Source: Streptosporangiaceae bacterium (lineage in GTDB: Bacteria; Actinomycetota; Actinomycetes; Streptosporangiales; Streptosporangiaceae). From it: a DNA stretch of 5,246 nt. The position numbers were made by a program, and so were the translations under genes. Under the pieces are notes generated by a model. It saw only the letters and a list, made by a program, of their open reading frames with translations, was not told the DNA's origin and searched no databases. The DNA lies in contig JASIBJ010000262.1 of assembly GCA_030045215.1 (NCBI GenBank), forward strand, positions 1 to 5,246, read 5' to 3'. Of this stretch, positions 1 through 3,612 are shown one piece after another; the first letter of the stretch is position 1, and the number at the start of each line of letters is the position of its first letter.

Positions 1-1085
1 GCCGGTATGCCTTCCACGACCTGCTCCGCGCCTACGCCGCCGAGCAGGCCGGCCACACCATCAGTCAGGACGAGCGCGATGCCGCCATCGGCCGGGTGCT
101 CGACCACTACCTGCACACCGCCGCTCGGGCCGTGCTGCTGCTAGTCCCGTCCAAGGAGCTGGTGGAGCTGGCCCCGCTCAGGCCCGGCGCCGTCGCCGGG
201 CAGCACGCCGACGGTCCGCAGGCCCTGGCCTGGTTCGAGACCGAGCACCAGGTCCTGCTCGCCGCTGTGAACCTGGCCGCCGGATCCGGGTACGACCGCC
301 ACGCCTGGCAGCTGCCCTGGGCCATGGCCTCCTTCCTGCAGATTCGCGGGTACTGGCAGGAATGGGCCGCGGTCCAGCGCACGGCGCTGGACGCCGCGGC
401 ACGCCTGGGAGACGCCGCCGCGCAGGCCCTGTCTGGCCGTCTCCTGGCACAAGCCTGTGCGGCCCTGGGCGACGATGATCAGGCGCGTGAGCACTACGCC
501 AGCTGCCTCGTGCTGTACCAGAGGCTCGGCGACCGGCTGGGCGAGGCCAGGGTCCGGCAGGGCCTCGGCTGGCTACCCGAACGTCAGGGCCGCTACGCCG
601 AGGCGCTCGAGCACACGGAGCAGGCGCTACGCCTGTTCCAGGCCATCGGCGACAAGCCGGGACAGGCTGTAACGCTCAACAATGTCGGCTGGCTGTATGG
701 CCTCCTCGGCGACTATCAGCAGGCCAGCGCGTCCTGCCGGCAGGCAGTCACCCTGTGCGCCGAAGCCGGCGACCGCTTGTCCGAGGGAAATGCCTGGGAC
801 AGCCTGGGATATGCCGAGCACCATTTGGGTAACCTCGCGGAGGCCGCCGCCTGCTACCAGCGCGCGCTTAGCATCTTCCAGGAATCTGGTGACCGCTTCG
901 ATGAGGCGGACGTGCTCACCCACCTCGGCGACACCCTTCAGGCCGCCGGCGAGTTCGTGCAGGGTCGCGAGGCCTGGCAGGAGGCGCTGGCCATCTTCGA
1001 GGACATTCAGCACCCCCACGCGGCCCAGGTCCGCGCCAAGCTGGCCGGCACGATCGACCATGCTTCCCCGAGCCCGTCCGCGTAG
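1..1085 (+). CDS. AfsR/SARP-type NB-ARC/TPR transcriptional regulator, C-terminal part (5' end outside window)
   Basis: The frame is open from the first complete codon (position 3) to TAG at 1083-1085, giving 360 visible residues. The first visible residues, RYAFHDLLRAYAAEQA, followed by VLDHYLHTA, are the signature found after the NB-ARC ATPase region in actinobacterial AfsR/SARP-like regulators. A helical linker follows, then a TPR array. Known family: such proteins usually carry an N-terminal winged-helix and BTAD region, then NB-ARC, then TPRs, and act as cytoplasmic transcription activators, often of secondary metabolism. None of the DNA-binding or P-loop part is visible, so the regulator class is inferred from the C-terminal half. 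A GTG at 96 could be mistaken for a start, but coding similarity continues upstream of it. The protein ends in a short Ser/Pro tail. It is convergent with the MEDS-HATPase gene, and nothing in the sequence ties it functionally to the partner-switching genes. An NB-ARC/TPR protein with another N-terminal domain is the main alternative. Confidence 0.88.
   Translation, partial: RYAFHDLLRAYAAEQAGHTISQDERDAAIGRVLDHYLHTAARAVLLLVPSKELVELAPLRPGAVAGQHADGPQALAWFETEHQVLLAAVNLAAGSGYDRHAWQLPWAMASFLQIRGYWQEWAAVQRTALDAAARLGDAAAQALSGRLLAQACAALGDDDQAREHYASCLVLYQRLGDRLGEARVRQGLGWLPERQGRYAEALEHTEQALRLFQAIGDKPGQAVTLNNVGWLYGLLGDYQQASASCRQAVTLCAEAGDRLSEGNAWDSLGYAEHHLGNLAEAAACYQRALSIFQESGDRFDEADVLTHLGDTLQAAGEFVQGREAWQEALAIFEDIQHPHAAQVRAKLAGTIDHASPSPSA
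351..1013 (+). repeat. Array of 40-residue TPR units within the NB-ARC/TPR regulator
   Basis: The protein repeats with an exact 40-residue (120-base) period. A Gly-Asp turn recurs five times at the end of helix B (LGD, LGD, IGD, AGD, SGD). A second Gly turn lies 20 residues after each one (LGDDDQA, QGRYAEA, LGDYQQA, LGNLAEA, AGEFVQG). Typical TPR helix-A sequence is seen, for example LNNVGWLYGLLGDYQQA. The 40-residue spacing rather than the canonical 34 is usual for the TPR_12-like arrays of AfsR-type and NB-ARC regulators. Such arrays bind proteins or ligands and hold the ATPase in its off state. The DNA itself is not a close tandem repeat; the periodicity is seen in the protein. Confidence 0.85.
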
Positions 1086-1099
1086 CGGCGCGCGGACTT

Positions 1100-1132
1100 C
1101 GCCGACCGGACGGCGCCCGTATGAGCGCATAC
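1100..1132. terminator. Two small hairpins in the convergent gap, possible weak bidirectional terminator
   Basis: The 63-base gap between two convergent genes holds CGCCG-(6-base loop ACCGGA)-CGGCG at 1100-1115 and GTATG-AGCG-CATAC at 1119-1132, each with a perfect 5-bp stem. Neither is followed by a T run on either strand, so a classical intrinsic terminator is not supported. Actinobacterial terminators often lack the U tract, and the convergent location fits a termination role. Stems this short can occur by chance in GC-rich DNA. Confidence 0.3.
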
Positions 1133-1148
1133 CCCAATCGGCGTTCGA

Positions 1149-2081
1149 TCACGAGCGCTGGATTCTCATGTGCATGCGTACCGACGTCCCCGCGGCCGTC
1201 GATCGCACCTCGACCAGATCGCATACCTGATTCACAAGCCAGAGTCCCTGGCCGCCTGGCTCCCCCGGCGGCGGGCGGTGCAGCCCGGCCAGCGGGTCGG
1301 AAATATAGCCGGTGTCGTTGACCTGGCAGAGGACCTCGCCGTCGGCGCGCCATGCGAGCGCGACTCCGCCGGTTCTGGTGTGGCGCAGGGTGTTGGCCGC
1401 GACTTCACTCACGGCGATCATCAGGTCGGTGACCTGGGCGGCGGCCAGCCCGGCGCGCTCACCTGCGGCCGTCACCATGGCCCGCACCTGGCGCAAGTCG
1501 GAGCGGTACTCGACCACGTCCGCGTCCGGCGGCGGACTCGGCAGCGGCACCTGGCACCAGGCAGGAATCGCGTCCGGCCCTCCGTACTCCGGATTCGCCG
1601 CCACCTCGTTGCCGCCGCGGAACTGCCACCGATGCGCACGGCTGGCGTCGCCGAGCACGGAGCGCGGCAGCATGGCCGCGTTATACGGGCACAGCACGTC
1701 GGCCGTGCGCCCGGCCAGGGCCTGCTCTATCAGTGCCTCGTGCCGGACTGCCTCGCAAACCTCCGCGCTCGAGCGGCCGGGCCAGATCGATTCGGTGACG
1801 ACACGGACCGGACTTCCGGCGTGCGCGTCGCAGAACGCGCGGAGGGCCGGCGCGATCCTGGCCGGATTGCGGCCCAACTCGGCCATGTCGGCGGTCCGGA
1901 TGGCCACGCCGCCAGGCCAGTCAGGCAATGCCGCCATCAGCTGAGGGACCGCGATCAGGACCGGCTCGCCGGCGGCAACGGCCGTGCGCACGAACCCGTT
2001 CAGGCACGCGTGGTACTCGGCCGCGTCACGGTAGAAAAGCAGCAGATGGCGCGGGCCGCTGGCAATCGTGCCCTCAGGCAC
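1149..2081 (-). CDS. MEDS sensor-HATPase anti-sigma factor / serine kinase (RsbA-like)
   Basis: The protein has 310 residues. Residues about 8-155 form a MEDS (DcmR-type sensory) domain: RHLLLFYRDAAEY, the GEPVLIAVP strand, then ESIWPGRS, RHEALIEQALAGR and DVLCPYNAAML, which are hallmarks of the group annotated as anti-sigma factor RsbA family. A Pro-rich linker (PLPSPPPDAD, about 179-188) leads to a GHKL ATPase of the RsbW/SpoIIAB type. Its N box is SEVAAN with Glu226 and Asn230, the G1 box is NDTG (255-258) and the G2 box is GGQGL (276-280). All key ATP-binding residues are present, so it is probably an active kinase. Family role: it binds a sigma factor in the cytoplasm and phosphorylates a STAS antagonist on Ser/Thr. 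The GTG start at 2081 has GGAG seven bases upstream, and an in-frame TGA lies just above it, so no longer form is possible. It is divergent from the STAS gene, its probable substrate (inference). The ligand of the MEDS domain is unknown. Confidence 0.88.
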   Translation of the reverse strand: MPEGTIASGPRHLLLFYRDAAEYHACLNGFVRTAVAAGEPVLIAVPQLMAALPDWPGGVAIRTADMAELGRNPARIAPALRAFCDAHAGSPVRVVTESIWPGRSSAEVCEAVRHEALIEQALAGRTADVLCPYNAAMLPRSVLGDASRAHRWQFRGGNEVAANPEYGGPDAIPAWCQVPLPSPPPDADVVEYRSDLRQVRAMVTAAGERAGLAAAQVTDLMIAVSEVAANTLRHTRTGGVALAWRADGEVLCQVNDTGYISDPLAGLHRPPPGEPGGQGLWLVNQVCDLVEVRSTAAGTSVRMHMRIQRS

Positions 2082-2088
2082 CGTCCAT

Positions 2089-2092
2089 CTCC
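2089..2092 (-). promoter_or_regulatory. Shine-Dalgarno site deciding the GTG start of the MEDS-HATPase gene
   Basis: On the minus strand GGAG sits seven bases before the GTG at 2081-2079. An ATG at 2088-2086 directly abuts the GGAG, is in another frame, and stops after four codons. The GTG is therefore the supported start. Confidence 0.7.
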
Positions 2093-2118
2093 GGGTTCAC
2101 CACCTCACTGCCGGCGTG

Positions 2119-2131
2119 ATGCGGACCGCAT
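2119..2131. promoter_or_regulatory. 13-base palindrome, candidate operator
   Basis: ATGCGG-A-CCGCAT is a perfect 6-bp inverted repeat with a one-base centre. It lies 38 bases upstream of the GTG start of the minus-strand anti-sigma gene, inside the divergent control region. The half-site plus centre (ATGCGGA) recurs at 2260-2266 nearer the STAS gene. The layout resembles a dimeric repressor or activator site. No known regulator consensus is recognised, and the site could also fold in the leader RNA of the minus-strand gene. Confidence 0.35.
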
Positions 2132-2147
2132 GGCCTAACCCATCAAC

Positions 2148-2171
2148 TCTCTGGTGCGCTGACACCAGAGA
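2148..2171. promoter_or_regulatory. 9-bp perfect inverted repeat with 6-base loop
   Basis: TCTCTGGTG (2148-2156) and CACCAGAGA (2163-2171) are perfect complements around the loop CGCTGA. This is the strongest inverted repeat in the divergent region and is less GC-rich than its surroundings, which makes chance less likely. There is no T run on either strand, so an intrinsic terminator is not favoured. It could be a protein-binding operator, or an RNA hairpin in the 5' leader of the minus-strand anti-sigma gene, about 67 bases before its GTG. Read on the minus strand the hexaloop is TCAGCG. It has the G at loop position 4 expected of ANTAR target loops but not the A at position 1. Confidence 0.5.
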
Positions 2172-2183
2172 CTGGGTGCATCT

Positions 2184-2212
2184 TTGACTTAGCCGCTGCA
2201 GCACGTCTACTT
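2184..2212 (+). promoter_or_regulatory. Weak sigma-70-like promoter candidate for the STAS operon
   Basis: TTGACT (2184-2189) matches five of six bases of the housekeeping -35 element. Seventeen bases later CTACTT (2207-2212) is only a poor -10. If used, the leader before the STAS start would be about 130 bases. Actinobacterial promoters are loosely conserved, so this remains a guess. Confidence 0.2.
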
Positions 2213-2292
2213 CCCACGCTGGCCGGAGCTATGCGCCCATTTCCCGGCACGCCGTGGCCATGCGGAGGCCAGCTCGCGGGAATGCGCGCACC

Positions 2293-2298
2293 TAGTAT
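2293..2298 (+). promoter_or_regulatory. TAGTAT, possible -10 element close to the STAS gene
   Basis: TAGTAT fits the TANNNT pattern of actinobacterial -10 elements, and its last four bases also match the GGGTAT -10 of stress (SigB/SigF-type) promoters. It lies about 49 bases before the STAS start. No convincing -35 (TTGACA or GTTT type) is seen at the proper distance, so support is weak. Confidence 0.22.
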
Positions 2299-2346
2299 GG
2301 GGAGGTAACGGCTTCCTTGCCAGGTTCGAGCTTCCCGAGGTAGGCC

Positions 2347-2715
2347 ATGGACGGTCTTGCGCTTAGCTCCGAGCAGCGCGATGGCAGCACCATCGTCACA
2401 GTTAGCGGCGATCTGGACATAGTAACCAGCGTGGCGCTCGATGACTGCCTGACTGAGGCTCGCGCGGCCGGCACGTCCGTGATACTCGATCTGTCCGCGG
2501 TCGATTTCATGGACACCAGCGCGCTGGCGGTGATCGTTGGTCACTGGAAGAAGCTCGAGGCGGCCGGAGGTTCGCTGGCGCTCGCCGGGGCCCGGTACCG
2601 CTACACCAAGACGCTCTGGATCACCGGCCTGGCTGACCGGCTCAACCTGTACGACAGTGTTGACTTGGCTGTCCAGGCGGCTAGCCTCGGTGGTTCGGCT
2701 GGCGGTGGCCGCTAA
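2347..2715 (+). CDS. STAS-domain anti-sigma factor antagonist (RsbV/SpoIIAA-like)
   Basis: The protein has 122 residues, close to the usual length of a single-domain STAS antagonist. Strand 1 is STIVTVSGDLDIVTS (14-28). The diagnostic segment is ILDLSAVDFMDTSAL (46-60), where Asp56-Thr57-Ser58 corresponds to the phospho-acceptor region of SpoIIAA and RsbV. Ala59 replaces the usual Gly. The distal part GGSLALAG...LWITGLADRLNLYDSV is typical of the fold. A short Gly-rich tail follows. Family role: the unphosphorylated form binds the anti-sigma ATPase and releases the sigma factor; the ATPase inactivates it by phosphorylation and a PP2C phosphatase restores it. Both partner types are encoded here: the divergent MEDS-HATPase gene and the PP2C gene downstream. 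The ATG start is supported by GAGGT at 2337-2341, five bases upstream. It is probably the first gene of the operon. Confidence 0.93.
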   Translation: MDGLALSSEQRDGSTIVTVSGDLDIVTSVALDDCLTEARAAGTSVILDLSAVDFMDTSALAVIVGHWKKLEAAGGSLALAGARYRYTKTLWITGLADRLNLYDSVDLAVQAASLGGSAGGGR

Positions 2716-2717
2716 AT

Positions 2718-2738
2718 CGCCGGCACGGCGACCGGTCG
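2718..2738. promoter_or_regulatory. Overlapping small palindromes between the STAS and ANTAR genes
   Basis: The 42-base gap contains CGCCG-GCA-CGGCG (2718-2730) and an overlapping perfect 10-base palindrome CGACCGGTCG (2729-2738). They share two bases and are nearly mutually exclusive as RNA folds. They may stabilise or process the STAS message, or be chance in GC-rich DNA. No T run follows, so readthrough into the next gene is expected. Confidence 0.2.
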
Positions 2739-2747
2739 GCAGCAAAC

Positions 2748-2752
2748 GGAGG
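2748..2752 (+). promoter_or_regulatory. Shine-Dalgarno GGAGG deciding the ANTAR gene start
   Basis: GGAGG ends at 2752. The GTG at 2752-2754 overlaps its last G and cannot use it. The GTG at 2758 is five bases downstream and well placed. The start is therefore set at 2758, two codons shorter than the longest reading. Confidence 0.65.
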
Positions 2753-2757
2753 TGAGG

Positions 2758-3528
2758 GTGGCGCTCTCGGACCTGACACTCCAGGCGGCGAGTCTGCTGA
2801 GGCTGTCCACGGCGACCGAGGAGCGCGCGCTACACCAGCTCGCCGTGCTGGCGGCGGGCCAGGTCCTGGGGTGCTCGGCCGCCAGCGTCGGCATCTGGCG
2901 GTCCGACGAGCTCACGGCCCAGGCATCGAGCCACCCGGACGCGACCAGGCTGACTCAGGTTGAGCTCGACTACGACCGTGGGCCCATGCTCGACTCGCTG
3001 GCGGGCCGGATTCCGGTCCAGTGCGATGACACGCTCGGTGATCTTCGATGGCCGGAGTACGCGTCGGCCGCCGTCCGGCTGGGCGTGCGCTGCTCGGTCA
3101 CGATCTGTGCGGGAGACGAGGCTGTCGTCGTGCTGAGCCTGCTCGGCTTGCGTCCGAGGGCGATGGCGCTGGAGCAGCTGCAGCTGGCGGAGCTCGTCGC
3201 CGCCATCAGCGCAGCCCTGGTCGACGCCGTCGCCGACTACCGTGACTCACGGCTGACTAACGTGCAGCTTCAGGACGCCGCAGCCGGCCGCGCGCTGGTC
3301 GATCAGGCCAAGGGCATTCTGATGCACGCGCTGAACTGCAGCGCGGATGAGGCGCTCGCCCGGATTACGGACGTGTCGCAGCGCAGCAACATGCGGGCGA
3401 CCGAGGTGGCCGCACGGGTCATCGACGCTCACAGCGGCCGGGCCAGCGAGCCTGCTCTCGCGGATCTCAGCCCGACCTCTGGCCGTGGGACAGGCAGCCG
3501 GCGGCCTCGTCCGCCGCGGCCACGGTGA
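2758..3528 (+). CDS. GAF-ANTAR domain RNA-binding regulator
   Basis: The protein has 256 residues from GTG 2758; residue numbers below count from GTG 2752, two codons earlier. Residues about 20-160 are a GAF sensor of the type usual in actinobacterial ANTAR proteins: CSAASVGIW, then DYDRGPMLDSLAGRIPVQ and DLRWPEYASAAVRLGVRCS. Residues about 172-226 are an ANTAR domain: GRALVDQAKGILMHALNCSA, then DEALARITDVSQRSN and EVAARVID. ANTAR domains bind paired RNA hairpins with hexanucleotide loops and prevent termination or alter translation. No receiver or kinase domain is present, so GAF ligand binding is the probable switch (inference). The C-terminal tail (about 230-258) is disordered and ends in a basic Arg/Pro run. 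The gene starts 42 bases after the STAS gene and precedes the PP2C gene by 81 bases, an operon-like arrangement. The GAF ligand and RNA targets are unknown. Confidence 0.9.
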   Translation: MALSDLTLQAASLLRLSTATEERALHQLAVLAAGQVLGCSAASVGIWRSDELTAQASSHPDATRLTQVELDYDRGPMLDSLAGRIPVQCDDTLGDLRWPEYASAAVRLGVRCSVTICAGDEAVVVLSLLGLRPRAMALEQLQLAELVAAISAALVDAVADYRDSRLTNVQLQDAAAGRALVDQAKGILMHALNCSADEALARITDVSQRSNMRATEVAARVIDAHSGRASEPALADLSPTSGRGTGSRRPRPPRPR

Positions 3529-3555
3529 GCCGGCGCCACGCGGCAGGCGGCCGGC
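3529..3555 (+). promoter_or_regulatory. GC-rich hairpin directly after the ANTAR stop codon
   Basis: GCCGGCGCC (3529-3537) pairs with GGCGGCCGGC (3546-3555) as nine base pairs with one bulged base, around an 8-base loop. It begins at the base after the TGA. No T run follows, so it may be a U-less terminator, a transcript-stability element or an attenuator controlling readthrough into the phosphatase gene. The loop is not a hexamer, so it does not match the ANTAR target pattern. Confidence 0.35.
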
Positions 3556-3565
3556 GGGCTGATGT

Positions 3566-3612
3566 CCCTATGCGCTGAGTGGACGGATGGACGGAGGTAG
3601 GGCTGCCCTATG
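3566..3612 (+). promoter_or_regulatory. Possible alternative-pairing leader of the PP2C gene
   Basis: CCCTATG occurs at 3566-3572 and again at 3606-3612, where its ATG is the phosphatase start codon. Between them TAGGG (3598-3602) can pair with CCCTA of either copy. The downstream pairing (TAGGG-CTG-CCCTA) covers the A of the start codon and, with a G-U pair, the last G of GGAGG (3593-3597). The upstream pairing would leave the start codon free. The two pairings are mutually exclusive. Each has only five base pairs plus one G-U, so chance is possible. Confidence 0.3.
3580..3595 (+). repeat. Tandem duplication of TGGACGGA overlapping the PP2C ribosome binding site
   Basis: Two exact head-to-tail copies of TGGACGGA (3580-3587 and 3588-3595). 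The second copy runs into GG, so it supplies the first three bases of the GGAGG ribosome binding site. This is a short duplication with an 8-base period. It may be slippage-prone or form paired sites for an RNA- or DNA-binding protein. Confidence 0.5.

Noticed and set aside
1100..1115. Hairpin with hexaloop ACCGGA (A at position 1, G at position 4), matching the ANTAR target loop rule
   Set aside because: The stem has only five base pairs and the neighbouring hairpin (1119-1132) has a four-base loop, so the required pair of hexaloop hairpins is missing. It also lies after the 3' end of the TPR gene, with no gene downstream on that strand to regulate.
627..1130. A 167-codon minus-strand frame over the TPR region
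   Set aside because: It is the complement of the TPR-coding strand. The plus strand shows exact 40-residue TPR periodicity, and the minus translation shows nothing recognisable.
2074..2088. Four-codon minus-strand leader frame (ATG GAC GGT GCC TGA) overlapping the GTG start of the anti-sigma gene
   Set aside because: Its ATG abuts the GGAG directly, too close for normal initiation, and four codons are expected by chance.
1170..2138. A 322-codon open frame on the plus strand
   Set aside because: It is the antisense shadow of the MEDS-HATPase gene, whose domain motifs and ribosome binding site are clear.
2143..2745. A 200-codon minus-strand frame over the STAS gene and divergent region
   Set aside because: It overlaps the STAS gene antisense, has no recognisable family, and would cover the control region with its inverted repeats.
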